From positions 13,220,364 to 13,284,363 of the forward strand of contig JAQFVV010000012.1 in NCBI GenBank assembly GCA_028023455.1: a stretch of 64,000 bases of DNA, given 5' to 3'. The notes below the pieces were generated by a model. It did not search any database and had not been told where the DNA came from. It saw only the letters and a list, made by a program, of their open reading frames with translations. Shown here piece after piece: positions 46,318-59,091 of this stretch. The DNA is from Epiperipatus broadwayi (lineage: Eukaryota; Onychophora; Udeonychophora; Euonychophora; Peripatidae). Position 1 is the stretch's first letter. Each line of letters starts with the position of its first letter. The position numbers and the translations under genes are program-made.

Positions 46318-46559
46318 CCCCCCTAGGTCAGTGAGACACAAAAGATTTTAGGTGAATAACACAAATAATTTAGTTAGTTCAAAACAATGAAAAAAACTTA
46401 TATATTATTAACACCATGAAGATTTATTAGACTCAAACAAATTTATTTACAATCTACATAATAAGAGTATGTTAAGTGTCAAATCCATCTTCATCAGGGA
46501 TAAGCAACTTTTATCAACAGACTGAATGAAATTTGCTTATCATTATGCAAGATGGGTTT

Positions 46560-46985
46560 GAATAATTTAACAAAAATTTCAGGAACCTAAAAAGTGCCAC
46601 ACAATCACCATTCCCTATGTTTGAACAATCACAAAACAGGCAAAACTTTCCAGACAATAGTGCCACTCAGTGCAAGCTAGAGTAATCAATGGGTGCAAAA
46701 AAGTTTGTACAAAAAATCCCTATCTAGTGCCTATTCATCCAATGTCTGCAGACTAGTTCCTAGCTTGTGGCTTTCATTAGTGAAAAGTCTTGGTTCCTAA
46801 GAACTAAGTGTAGTGTTCTCAGATACATAGCTCCTCACTAATGAAGTCTCAAGCTAGAAACTAGATTGGGGATACTGGATGAATAGGCACTAGATAGGCA
46901 TTTTATGAACAAACCTTGCATTCATTATATACTCAAACTTGCAGTAGGTGATACTATTGTATGAAGAGTTTTGTCTCTATTATAA
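46560..46985. mobile_element. Head-to-head unit with degenerate hammerhead-like motifs, copy B
   Basis: Shorter and more diverged relative of the 14.6 and 49.7 kb units. Inverted arms share AGTGCCTATTCATCCAATGT-type sequence and a decayed core on each side. The minus-strand core near 46746-46787 has CTAATGA; the plus-strand core near 46832-46873 also has CTAATGA, with CTAGAAACTAGAT. Both cores deviate from CUGANGA, so neither should cleave. It lies just outside the Gypsy 3' LTR. Confidence 0.65.
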
Positions 46986-46989
46986 CCTA

Positions 46990-48132
46990 AAAAATGCTAA
47001 ATTACTTGGAATTAGCAAATTATTAACATATTTTAAAAAAATTGTAAAGGTATTTACTGGTTAGATCTGCTGTGATGAAAGTTAATGGCACAAACTTGTA
47101 AATAAACATCAAATTAAACATACTTTATAATCTTCTAAAGAGGAAAATAAATAATTTTAAACTGGATATTGCATGATTTCCTGATCAGAAGAAAGTTGTT
47201 ACTCAAAATGTTGGTTTTGCTCAAATTTTACAATTTAAAGAATGGTGGAATGATAAATCGATCATCTGGCAAAAAGTAGAGTGCATACATGATTCACTGT
47301 CAAGCTTAAAATTCTGCCAAGTGAATTTTTATCAAATGAAATGATCGATTAAAATTTGGAAACTGTCCACTACTGAGGATGATGCAGTTGACTACTTTCA
47401 AAAGATGATAGACTGTAATAACTATCTATGAGAAGTGTACATATGTTACATGTTATTCTGTGAAAAAAACCAAATCCTTCAATGGTAAGAACTTCCAAGC
47501 TGCCAAATAAGAATATTTTCGTGTAAATCATAGCTAAATTTTCGTTTGCATTTTCCAAGACATAAAAAAACTTCAGTCCACCCCAGTGGTTGTGAAAAAC
47601 AATCTTTTTTTCTTTTTTCTCTTATTGGAATAAATATATATTGCAAAAAGTTTAGTTGTTGCAATATCATTTCTTGCAAAACATGTAGTTTATTTCCAAT
47701 AACTAAAGTTATAGATCGACATTTGTAAGTTAGTTCTTGTCATTTTTGCAAATAACTTGATTCATTTCAACGCATAAATACATGTTTATTTCCATTAAAT
47801 AAAGTTATAGGCTGTCATTTTGTACTAAATAGTTACTTGTTATCATTTATGAAAATTGATGGGTAAAGTTTGTCAGAAGACCCCGGGCAGGTGTTATTTT
47901 ATAAGATTGTAACTTCTAAAACTTAATGCCGAACAAAATAAAAAAATTAATGACCTAAATATGAATCAATTATTAATAAAAATTAAAATTTGTAACAAAC
48001 ATTTTTATTATCTAGTCTCCTAATAATTGTTAGGTATGGATTTTATATATTTATACAGTGAGGTAGATTTGAAATCATAGCAAGCCAATTTTGGCTCACA
48101 AAATCCGGCAGTTGCCCACCCTGATCTTCATA
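46990..48132. other. Non-coding AT-rich DNA
   Basis: Several short antiparallel ORFs at 47.37-47.73 kb overlap each other and show no family. An imperfect direct repeat (TTTATTTCCAATAACTAAAG and TTTATTTCCATTAAATAAAG, about 95 bp apart near 47.7-47.8 kb) is the only structure seen. Confidence 0.45.
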
Positions 48133-48140
48133 CACTAACT

Positions 48141-48507
48141 CAGGGGTCCTCAACCCTATGCCCGTGGGCACCATGGTGCCCGCAGACCATTTTACGTGTG
48201 CCCACCGCTATCCGAACACAATAAAAAAATATTTATCTGATACAAATAAATTTAATTTTTAAAAATTCTTATAAATTATTGTATTATATTATAAACAAAT
48301 TGTAGGGCAAACTATACTTTTACAGAATAAAAATATAAACGTTAATTATATGTTAAAATTTTATTTTTGAAATAAATATTTTTTTGTACATTATGTGTAT
48401 TTATTAAATATCCAACTATAAATTTACATTGAAAAAATAAATGGTGCCCGCCACCTGGCCGGTATTATAGAATGTGCTCTTAAGTGCAAAAAGGTTGGGG
48501 ATCCCTG
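48141..48507. mobile_element. hAT MITE (367 bp) with perfect target-site duplication
   Basis: It begins CAGGGGTCCTCAACCCTATG and its right end in reverse complement begins CAGGGATCCCCAACCTTTTT. This is the CAGGGGTCC(Y)CAACC terminus typical of a hAT (Zaphod/Tip100-like) group. The 8-bp duplication CACTAACT flanks both ends exactly (48133-48140 and 48508-48515). GGTGCCCGC blocks near both ends form subterminal inverted repeats; the middle is AT-rich with no transposase. Confidence 0.93.
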
Positions 48508-48515
48508 CACTAACT

Positions 48516-49658
48516 GATTAACAATATGGTAGTAAAGGGTTGGAAGATAAAAAACTTAACCAATTAATAGTTCATGATTTTTATGAACTCCAAAGATTTC
48601 TAAAAGGCTAATTAGGATTTGAATCAAAGCTCAGTTAATTTGCTTTTAATGGTAATTCATTTAACTGTTACAAAATTGAATTTTTATACTTTACCATCCC
48701 TTATAATATTAGATTGACTTTAATTAAGTTTAAATGTGGAAGAAATATTTTGGAAAAAAACTAGGGAATGAGAAAATGGACATAAATATAGAACATTATT
48801 CTCATGCAATATAATAACTTTTTGGATGGATAGATTGATCGTAATCTAAGAATAATAACATACAATAAATTTTAGATATTGATAGCTATGAATTTCTAAT
48901 ATAATATGATTAACTTCTCTTTCACAATAAAGATGAATATATAATCATCAATGACTAAGAATTAATATGCAATATGGATTATTTCAACATTCTAAAGATA
49001 ACTTTGAACAGGTGAATGAGATAGGCTTCATTATAGTAAAAAAGACAAAATATTCAATATAATAATGAAACTGTAAAGAAAAAAGAAAGAGTACCCCATT
49101 ATGAATAACAACACAAGCTAAAGATTGTATAAAATAATAATTGTATACTAATAACCAACTACATATATGAGAGTGATAGCATCAGGCACATAAATTTTTT
49201 TTATAGCAGGAAACGACATTTGCTTTAACTATGATTATATCTATGAAAAATGACAGCTTAATACATGTATTACTGAAGTCCAGTTTACATTTTAAAACAT
49301 GCCTGGTAACTGAAAATTTCAAATAACTATGAGACCTGAAAATATTTTTTAGAACACGACAAATCAATGGTCATACATATATATAAAAGATGAAGTGATC
49401 AAAAGATATTAAAATATTTAGGAAAATTATCATTAAGATGTAAGAACTAATTAATCTTTAAAAAAAATAACTAGGCCGGTTTTATACACGTAGTGATAAA
49501 ATCTCCCACTCTCTCACAATAAACTTAAATTAGATGATAATTAAGTGTACCTATTTAAAAATAGAAATGACATTTATTTAAAAAAACAATTTAATAAGAA
49601 AAATATTATACTAATTTGCTTGGATATGCAGTTATTCAGTTTATAAAACTAGATCACT
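48516..49658. other. AT-rich DNA without recognisable features
   Basis: No ORF, exon or element ends could be supported. Confidence 0.5.
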
Positions 49659-49782
49659 TAGTACCGATTAAAACAGGCAAAACTCACTATATATATATTG
49701 CCACACACAACAAGCTAGAGTAATCAATGGATGCCAGAAGGCTTGTGCATAAAATCCCCATCTAGGACCTACTCATCCAATA

Positions 49783-49824
49783 TCCCCAGACTAGTTTCTG
49801 GCTTATGGCCTTCGTCCGTGAGGA
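49783..49824 (-). ncRNA. Hammerhead-like motif, copy C left arm, core mutated
   Basis: Minus strand: TCCTCA, CGGACGA, the AGGCCATAAGCCA hairpin, GAAAC, TA, GTC, TGGGGA. Helix I is a full 6 bp. The conserved U4 of CUGANGA is G here, which should abolish cleavage. Confidence 0.5.
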
Positions 49825-50451
49825 GCCTTGGATCTGAGAGCTCTGCAGCTTGATCTTAGGATCTAATGCAACCCTCCAGCAATGACCTTTTATCTCCATT
49901 TAACTACAAAACTATGAGTCTTAAACTGAAAACACCTTAATGTTTTCAATCCAAGCCCATTAGCTTATATAGTCATATGGATCTGAACCCAGTTCAGTAC
50001 CCATACATTTTGGTGTCTTTGGTTCTTTAATAACCATAGCCACTACTATCCTATTAGGCAAGATTGGTTTTAAGCCAATAAACATCACATGACCACCTCC
50101 TCTTATGCTTTGGTACAACGGTTGTTAAAACAGGCAAAACTCACTATATATATATTGACCCACACAGCAAGCTAGAGAGGAGGTGGTCATGTGTTTATTG
50201 GCTTAAAACCAATCCTGCCTAATAGGATAGTGGTGGCTATGGTTATTAAAGAACCAAAGACACCAAAATGTATGGGTACTGATCTGGGTTCAGACCCATA
50301 TGACTATATAAGCTAATGGGCTTGGATTGAAAACATTAAGGTATTTTCAGTTTAAGACTCATAGTTTTGTAGTTAAATGGAGATAAAAGGTGTTTGCTGG
50401 AGGGTTGCATTAGATCCTAAGATCTAGCTGCAGTGCTCTCAGATCCAAGGC

Positions 50452-50493
50452 TCCTCACTGACGAAGGCCATAAGCCAGAAACTAGTCTGGGGA
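50452..50493 (+). ncRNA. Hammerhead-like motif, copy C right arm, core intact
   Basis: Plus strand: TCCTCA, CTGACGA, the AGGCCATAAGCCA hairpin, GAAAC, TA, GTC, TGGGGA. Helix I forms 6 bp; CUGACGA and GAAA are intact; predicted cleavage is 3' of GTC. An A-A mismatch at the start of helix II and a 2-bp helix III are shared with the other copies. This and 14692-14733 are the best candidates for residual activity. Confidence 0.62.
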
Positions 50494-51215
50494 TATTGGA
50501 TGAGTAGGCACTAGATGGGGATTTTATGCACAAGCCTTCTGGCATCCATTGATTACTCTAGCTTGTTGTGTGTGGCAATATATATAGTGAGTTTTGCCTG
50601 TTTTAACAACAGTTATACACAAGCATAAGAGGAGGTGGTCATGTGATGTTTGTTGGCGTAGTACCGATTGTTATGATTTAACATCAGATTTTGGTCACAC
50701 CCATATTTTTTACCATTTATAATTGTAATAAAAATGGCTTAGCAGATAGACAATTTATACTTCAATCATTAAATGATTACAATATTTTCAAGGGAGTGTG
50801 TTTGAGTATTTTAACATATGTAAGCTACTAATAATCTTTTACCCAACTAAAGAAATTCATATATATGTAATGTAATGTGAATCATCCACCAAAATAAAAT
50901 TGATATGAAAATTGATTCAGTCTAGAGGAATATGATTACCAAATGGGTGATTGTGTACATGGTGGAGTGATAATATAATTTTTCTTTTTATTAACTAATT
51001 TAATAATAGTCACTGACAATAATCAGACTGGGCCTACATTAAGTACAAATCTTTATGCAGATTCAGCCACATTTCCTGGTCATTATTTTTTCTCCATTTA
51101 TAATATAATTCTAAGGTAATATAAAATGGTACCCTTGTATTCATATGAGACAATTTATGACAAACAAAATTAACTATAACAATAATTTTATTTAACACAA
51201 CAGAACAATATAATT

Positions 51216-54200
51216 ATATATATATATATATATTCTAACCTCCCCCCGTGCATTCTCACCCCAAAATATACTGTTTATTACGAATATTACGGGTTCTAGC
51301 TCAGTTAACAAATAAATAAATGAAATATTCAGCATTAATTAAAATGATTACTAGCTCTAATTTTAAAATACAAATACGGTTCAATTTTAAAATGAATTAA
51401 CAAATATTTACTATTTTCATGAGACATGGAGTGAACGAGATAGACTACATTGAGCCATTATCCACACGATACTACCTCAATGGCATAAGAACACTATCCC
51501 CCCTTTTTACTATACCAAATAACTAACTCATAGTATTCTTACGACTTTCTGAGCTCTATTCACTACGATTAAAATAATAATCATATCTTAATCTTCTTTA
51601 TAACAAGAATCTAGCTCAATTAAATAAAATGAAGTAAAATAAAATAAAATCTCAGGTTCATAAATTGTATTCTAACTGATTTAAAATTACGGTAGTAAAA
51701 TATGAAAAGGGAATTTTATGTCATAATCTACTACACAGCAACTAATAATAATAAAAATAATAATAACAATAATAATATAATATAATCTTATTTCTTCCTA
51801 AATGAAATAAATAAATACGTACGTGGTAGTATTTTAATAATCTGACAACAGAATACATGTGGCAACATTAGCATATAATTTAATGTAATATTGTGGCAAC
51901 CGACTTATGACCAATAAATAATATAAAATTATGATCTTTTAATTTTAACATACCAATAAATTCTCAAAATTCTTATAACACTTTTATGTTTACCTTTTGT
52001 GCAAAATTTATATGTCTGTTTCAATTATAAATGTATCGTGATTTCATGCATCCATGTGGAGAAATAACAACTCGGACACAAAACTTTAAAACAAATTTAA
52101 AACAAAGTTTATTAACAACATAAATAAATTAACAATATTTTTACACTATATACATTGGATATCCCTTACTTTCATATCTCAACTTAGTTTATTAGTTTAT
52201 AAAATGAAATCAAAATATTATTTACTTTTCCTAGTTAAATCTTTTTTTTTTTTTTTAACACTTAAGAAAATACAGTATTATTACTTGATTTATTATTATG
52301 GTTAGCTTATTACAAAATGCATTTCTTATATGATTATCACAAACACTTTTCATCCCTAATATTATTAAAATTACATTTTTTTACAAAATTTACATTCGTA
52401 ATAAAATTCTACAAAATAATAAAATTTAGTTTCATATTGGTTGTATGGAATCTTACAAAGTCAAAACACTATTCTACATTCGGTATTAGGTTTTTATTAT
52501 TCATTATCCGATGTTTATTAATCCTAATATTCTCATTCAAGCCTTACTTCGGATGATATAATTATAACTATTAATATACCATGCACAAGTATATGTTTAT
52601 TATACCTTATTGAATTTTCTCTTGATAAATATGCAATACTCATTCCCTCCAACATTAATATTAAAAAAAAAAAATTCAAATTTTATTATCACTTTTAAAA
52701 TACTTGGTTTAGATTTCTTTTCAAAATCTTATATTCATTTCTGAATTAATTTTACAATGTATTATATGATTCTTTCTCTCTTTATGATATTTTGGACTTT
52801 CAATTTTAAAGTTACACAATTCTATACATTCAAGCAAATAAACTATTCTTACATAAACGATAACATATCTTCAGTTCTATTTTATTCATTATTTCTTTGA
52901 AAATATCTTTCTGACCGATGCAGATTCACGAAATAAGGATAGCGAAGATAGATGCATAGGATCAAAATACAACTAGAATATTACTTGTCATATACCTTGA
53001 CAATCATGGCACAGTGAATTAAAAGACACTATAGAGGAGTGACCTTTACCTGTCTACCAACCTCTATCATAGGAACGATGCTAAAGCTATTTCTTCAGCT
53101 TTATTCTAACATCAAAAGTTTAAAGATATGCAAAACACTGTCCAAACCATATGTGTTCAGTCATAGGACTTAGTTAACTATACTAAACCACACAAAACTA
53201 AATATGATCCAAATCCCTTATATTTTCCTATTTCTTAAAAAAAAACATCATCTTGGTTTCCTCTCCACTAGTACTTCCAAGTCACTATCCGATCTTATTT
53301 CTCAAGATTTTTTCTATACTGTACATCGACAAATACATATCTGCATTACTAACAATAATAAAATTCATTGATATTTTAAAACTATTCCACTGTTCTATAA
53401 GAAAATCTTTTTACTACTTTCCTCCGTATATTTAATCATATACAAACTATTTAAATATCTGAATACTTTATCACATGAAAGTTCAAAAGAATCACACAAT
53501 TGTTCTGTTAAATTATATTATTAATATACTTTAAATAAATTGTTGCATGCATATTCCGAATTACTCCTATCTCATTATATGTTAAAATGTTGCATAAAAT
53601 GTGTACATATAATTAAGACTTTCACACTTCATTCTTAGGTCAATAGATGATCTAAAAAAAAATACATTATGCATTATAAATAACTATTAAAATTACCAAA
53701 CGACCTTTATCTCCTCGATCGCGTTCCATAGGCTTCACCATCCATTTGATCCTTGTAGATATAAGATTCACATCCATACACTTTATTTTAAACACTATTT
53801 CTATAATTTTATCAAGTTATTATATTTAAATTTTAATATTACTAAATTTATGTTTTATGTTTTCCCTAATCTCACATAACATTTTATATTTTAAAATAAA
53901 TTAGTAAAAAATATTCAAACTATATTTACTGTACTCCTTCATCAAATTTTCCTGAAAACCGTTCATACTAAAGCCAAAAAAAATTGTTTATCATTTCTTT
54001 TCCATTCACTTAATGTTCCTCTCCCTGCTTATTCAATTTTTAAGGTAAAACAAATATTACTTCGTTCAATAAATATTCCTGAATGATAATCCTTGGTTTT
54101 TATAATATTTAATACAATTATTAATTATGATATTAGTTATTCCCGTAAAGAAAACTTTTAAATATTCTCTTCTAATATTTCTTGCTAATATTTTCTCCCG

Positions 54201-55865
54201 CGCGACTTTTACGATGCATCTTCTCAGTACTTTGATTTAAATATTCAATAAAACTTTTCTGTTTCCATGGATTCATTTCATTAAGTAAATTAGATTTGTA
54301 GTTTCCAAATCTTTATCTTTATTAAGCATTTCTCTAATGAACACTTTATAATATTTTTAATTCTTCTTAGAGAAAGTTTTTCTGTTCCTTTTCCATAAAA
54401 AAACACAATAGCTCTTTCATATTATTATTCTGTAACTTTTTTCCTTCTTTTAAAATTCTGGTACTATATACTTTGTAATGTTTCCTTTAAAAGACAAACA
54501 TTCTTTCTCCATTATAACTTTTACATAATTTTTTCTTTATGATATACGCATCTTAATTTTTCCATAGAGAAGAATAAAAAAAACTTCGGAGTAGCCTTTT
54601 AAAATTGTGCGTCATAATTTTTCCTGACGGCAAATAACTTTTCTTTTAAGTTTTCTGTATAATGTCCAAATTATATTTATCTGAGTTCTAATGATTTTCT
54701 GGTTGATCACAAATAAACTGTATTCAAGGCACTTTACAATTATTTTTACTTTATCAATACTTTTAGGTACTTTTTTCTGTAGTATTTCCATTTTACTGCA
54801 AGGTTTCGGCTAAACTTGAATAAAAAATCCTGGTAAGAAATCTTTTAAATTAGCCTTCCATTTAAAGGCAGTTCAAAATATTATATTTTAAAACAAAACT
54901 TTTAAAATAAATACAAATTTTTTAAATTATAACACTTTTCTAGCTTACGATCTTATACAGCTAAAAAATATGTTCCTCCTTCCTTTACTTACACATTCCT
55001 TCTCCCGCTCCGTCTAATTCCTATTTTTCGTCTGCTAAAATACCTCCGTTGATTGGTTAATGACTTTTTTAGCGCGAACAAATTTACACAATTTTAGTTT
55101 TATAATAGATTAAACTTTTTAAAATAAAGAATTTATGATGTCATGTTTTAAAATATTATTTAGAATAGTATTTTTAAACTCAATTATAGTTTTATCAAAA
55201 TCATTTAAATTTTAAAACAATTATTAAAATAACATTCAATATTTCAACTTTTACTTTAACGATAGATAGCAATTACATTTAGTTTTATAATTCACAAACT
55301 TTATTATTATATTCTAACAAGCGTGTGTGTGAAGGTATATAATATACAGTCACATGATTACTAACTTTATCAGATGATTTGATTTTTTAATTTACGTCTC
55401 GGTCTAAATTACCTAAAACTGATATATTTTATAAAAATTTGGAAAATAATTTAAAAATGTAGAACTAAATATAATTCTCACCATCCCCAAAGTTTATTTT
55501 AAAATATATTAGATTAAATTTGAATATTAATTATAATTATAATATTACATATAGCGTTTATTTAATTTATTAGTTTTAAAACATTACAATTGAATTGTTA
55601 ATATACTTTTAACTATTTATAGCTGTATTATTTTATATGGCCAGCTTTTACAACCATAAGCAAGGATATAATTAAGCGTTATTTAACTGTTTTTTTAAAA
55701 TAATCCATTACCCTTTTATATACCAGGTATTTTTCAGCCTTAAATTGTACTATAAAATCTAATCGATCATACAATTATCAATATATTACACAAACGTATT
55801 TTAAAATTTAAAATTTTTTAGCAATTGACCATTCTACCTTATTATGACCTATAGATAAGGGCACA

Positions 55866-55898
<33 letters not shown>

Positions 55899-55949
55899 TA
55901 ATAAAATTATTTCAAATTATTCTTATTCAAGAAAATTCATTGTAAAAGT
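51216..55949. mobile_element. 4.7 kb insertion in the 3' LTR, bordered by (TA)n tracts
   Basis: Similarity to the intact LTR at 59092-60293 stops near 51215 and resumes near 55950. Alternating TA tracts stand at both junctions (about 51217-51234 and 55868-55886). The inserted DNA starts with TCTAACCTCCCCCCGTGC. It is AT-rich with a surplus of T and C on the plus strand, and shows no ORF of any known family; the short frames at 52.3 and 53.25 kb look random. The element type is unknown. Confidence 0.6.
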
Positions 55950-56722
55950 AATATTTTTAATGATTATGATTCAAATAAAAGTTATTGTAAGAATCTTTCC
56001 CAGGTAACCTTATTTTTTATTATCTGTTGAGATTAACTTTTCTTACATAGTAAGACTAATTAAAATTTGATATCTCAGGCTATAATAATGTAGATTACTA
56101 TTGAAATTTATAAATTGATTATTTCCCTAACTATATTTCTTGTATTAATTCTTCTCTTCGTGAGCATTTTCTTCTTAAAACAATTAGTTAATTGGAATAT
56201 TTCCTTGTGATATTAAAATAGTTATATTATAGCATCCACAATAAGTTCCAGGTTTGGTAGATTGGTGTTATTGAATGTTAAAAGCATTTTACAGCATCAT
56301 GACTAAGACACCCTAAGGTTAGGGTAAAACACTCTAAAGCTTCACCCAGTTATTTGCAGTGTATAGATTTAGGTGAGAATCAAAATTATTTTCCTGGATT
56401 TCTTTCCATAAGCCACACAAAAAATTTAATTAATTCCCTTCAAACTTTGAAAAGCAAATGATCTACAGGTTTTTTCCCTTCATTCACTGGCAACTGTTCA
56501 AGTTTCTATGGCAACTTAATATTTTAAAATAGTCAATTTTATTATTTTACAATAAAGAAAAATATAAAATTTTCATTTTTTACAATTATATTGTTTTCAA
56601 CTTGTTAATGATCAAAGATTTAAAATAAATAACTTATACATTTTAAAATTCATAACAATACCCAATTTTTTGTATTCATTTTTGTAAAAACCATATATGT
56701 AAACTATATCATAGTGGTTACA

Positions 56723-56736
56723 TTTGCCCCTCCTCT
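56723..56736 (-). promoter_or_regulatory. Polypurine tract of the LTR retrotransposon
   Basis: AGAGGAGGGGCAAA in minus sense directly abuts the TG at the start of the 3' LTR, the usual position of the plus-strand DNA priming site. Confidence 0.75.
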
Positions 56737-58299
56737 ATTTAAAAATAAAGCCAATTTAGCAAAAACATCACTCAATTTTATTTCAAGGGCTAAATTGTTT
56801 TGATTTTATTGTGTCACACTTAAGCACACTTCTTTAAAAAACAGATGTACAAGCTGGAATCATAATATACACAAAAAGTGTCAGTTTTAGGTATATGTAA
56901 TACTTTTAAAATTTTGTCATATCTAACATATTTTTATTTTTTTTAATTCAATTTGAGTTATTCATTGGATCTGATCATCAACTCACAGTGTTGGAATAGA
57001 CAAGAAATCTATTACTGACAATGAGTACACCATGCAACATGCACACCAAAAGAACTATCTCAAGCATATGATAACTGCAAACTCACATATAAATGAATAC
57101 TAATACTCCTAAATAAAGCTTTGCTATACTAAAAGATTTAAAGGCTAATAAATTACAATATCAGTTATGCCTGGCTCAACTTTGAAACTGAGACATTGTT
57201 AAATATAAATATAAAATGGTTGGGAATAGTGCTGAGATGAAGAGCTTTTTGGAGTATCATGAAAATACTGCACCTCAAAACAATGATAACCCCTTATCCA
57301 CCAGTTTTGAAAGTAAAACAATCAAATCTCAACAATCCTCTCATTAATATTAGTTTATATTTTTATAATAATAATTTTTAGAATTTAACTTTTATAACTT
57401 ATACAATATACTTATTTTTTCTTAAAACATTTGCCCTATCAACAAATCCAGGGTCATCAGCTTAGAAAACATCCTTATTCATATAATAATCCCAGTGCTA
57501 ATGCTTAACTGAAATAAAAATGCAAATATTAAATCACCCCACACAGTTAAGAAATCCAGCACCAACCTCTATGAAATAAATTTATTAAGTGTGTGTAAAA
57601 ATGAGGCTGGCTATTTTAAAATATGGACTCTTAATATATTTATTTCACAGAGGCAGTCCTGGATTCATATAAAAAGTGAACATTATCTTTCTAAATATTT
57701 TTTATTAATATATAGGTCCTCACTTGGAATGACCTAAAAATCTTTTATTTATCATATGATTATTCTGACTCATTTCTATAAAAAATGAATTTTATACCTC
57801 CTGATTTTAATTTTTGCTTTATTTTTCATGTAATGAGTTTTTAAATTTAATAATGTATTAGAATCTGCATAGAATAATTACTTGCATTAACTTTGGATTT
57901 CTCTTCTCTAGTCTCCTAATTATTCTCTGTGGTTTCCTGTTAATTTTCCTTTTGTACATCCTACCAAATAAAACACTTCTATAGTTAATTCTATTAACTG
58001 ATTTTCTTAATCATCTATTGCTTTAATATTTGACTTGGAATGACTCTTATTTACATTAGGTGTGCTTTCAGACACGATTAACTATAACAGACATCAATAT
58101 CAGGTGTCTGTAGCAACTCTAAACTTATTCATACTATCAATATCATAATCATCTTTAACTAATTAACTCTGGCATTTATTATTAATTTCATCTCTTTCAT
58201 CTAACTTAGAGCTAATTTCTATCTCTTGTGATTCTAAAATCATTTCACAATAAGCTTTCTCTATCTGCTCATCTATCACATCTTTTTTATTATTTTCTG
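56737..58299. other. Internal region of the LTR element without recognisable coding
   Basis: AT-rich sequence between the polypurine tract and the gag-like fragment. No protease, RT or integrase motif could be found, so pol is absent or beyond recognition. Confidence 0.5.
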
Positions 58300-58640
58300 A
58301 TTTCCTCTATCAGCTAGGTTCTACCATCCTTTGTTTCTGTACTAAAATTTTCCATTTTTTTTTTTAGTTCTCCAAGCTATTTTTCACATGATCTTTCAGT
58401 CCTTCAAATTGTTTTTCATATCATCTTTCAATTCTTCAAATTGTTTTTGTGATCTTCACTTTCTTTTTCAATGTGCTGATTGTCAATTTGGCTTTTGTAA
58501 TCTTTTATTTGGTCTTTCATTTCTTTATTTTGTGTTTTTAAGATCTTCCATTTGGACTTTCAATTCTGTTAACATGTTCATAACTATATTGAGAAACTCA
58601 TTATTACCAGTTTCAGTTTAATTTTCTTGAGTCTGCACTT
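58300..58640 (-). pseudogene. Gag-like coiled-coil remnant of the LTR element
   Basis: Broken minus-strand frames read NNEFLNIVMNMLTELKVQME, QIKDYKSQIDNQHIEKESED and FEELKDDMKNN. They are highly charged helices with Leu/Ile heptads and several stops and frame changes. The position 0.45-0.8 kb after the primer-binding site in the same strand sense fits the N-terminus of gag. The plus-strand ORF over it is an antisense shadow. Confidence 0.5.
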
Positions 58641-59072
58641 TTATCTTAGTTCTTGTAATCATATATAGAATTATTATATACAAAAATTATAATAAAATTA
58701 GCTGCTAAATTTTTTAACAAGAGTTTAAAAACTTTAATTTTATTACTTTTTCCTTTACTTATTTTAGAAATTGGAATGCATATCCCTCTTTCCACTTATG
58801 AAGCCTTTCTCTATTACTGCACTATACATTTTATTTTCAATGCTTTGTTATTTATTTATCTATTTCCCTAACTATTACTTCTAGCAAACTGTTTCTATCA
58901 TTATTGCTATCTAATGACACTTATAGTCATTATTTTATATACTTCAATGTATATCAGATTTATAAATCTTAAAATAATACTACAAGTATTTTTTTTTTAA
59001 AAATGTAAATTTAAAAATAAAAAATCTTAAAATTAAACTGGGTTCAATCCTTGTTATTTTTAATCGAGATTA

Positions 59073-59090
59073 TCCCAGACTGGCACCCAA
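59073..59090 (-). promoter_or_regulatory. Primer-binding-site-like sequence
   Basis: In minus sense TGGGTGCCAGTCTGGGAT starts two bases after the 5' LTR end (TACA) and complements a tRNA-type 3' end finishing in CCA. The tRNA species was not identified. Confidence 0.6.
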
Positions 59091-59091
59091 A

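Larger units (their letters stand above)
49670..50658. mobile_element. Head-to-head unit with hammerhead-like motifs, copy C (989 bp)
   Basis: Two inverted arms (about 49670-50050 and 50210-50600) surround a centre that is itself an inverted pair around a third partial copy of the arm tip (AAAACAGGCAAAACTCAC). The unit is flanked by an identical 11-bp direct repeat TAGTACCGATT (49659-49669 and 50659-50669). Arms are far more alike than those of copies A and B, suggesting a younger insertion or arm homogenisation. Each arm has a hammerhead-like core facing outward. Confidence 0.85.
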
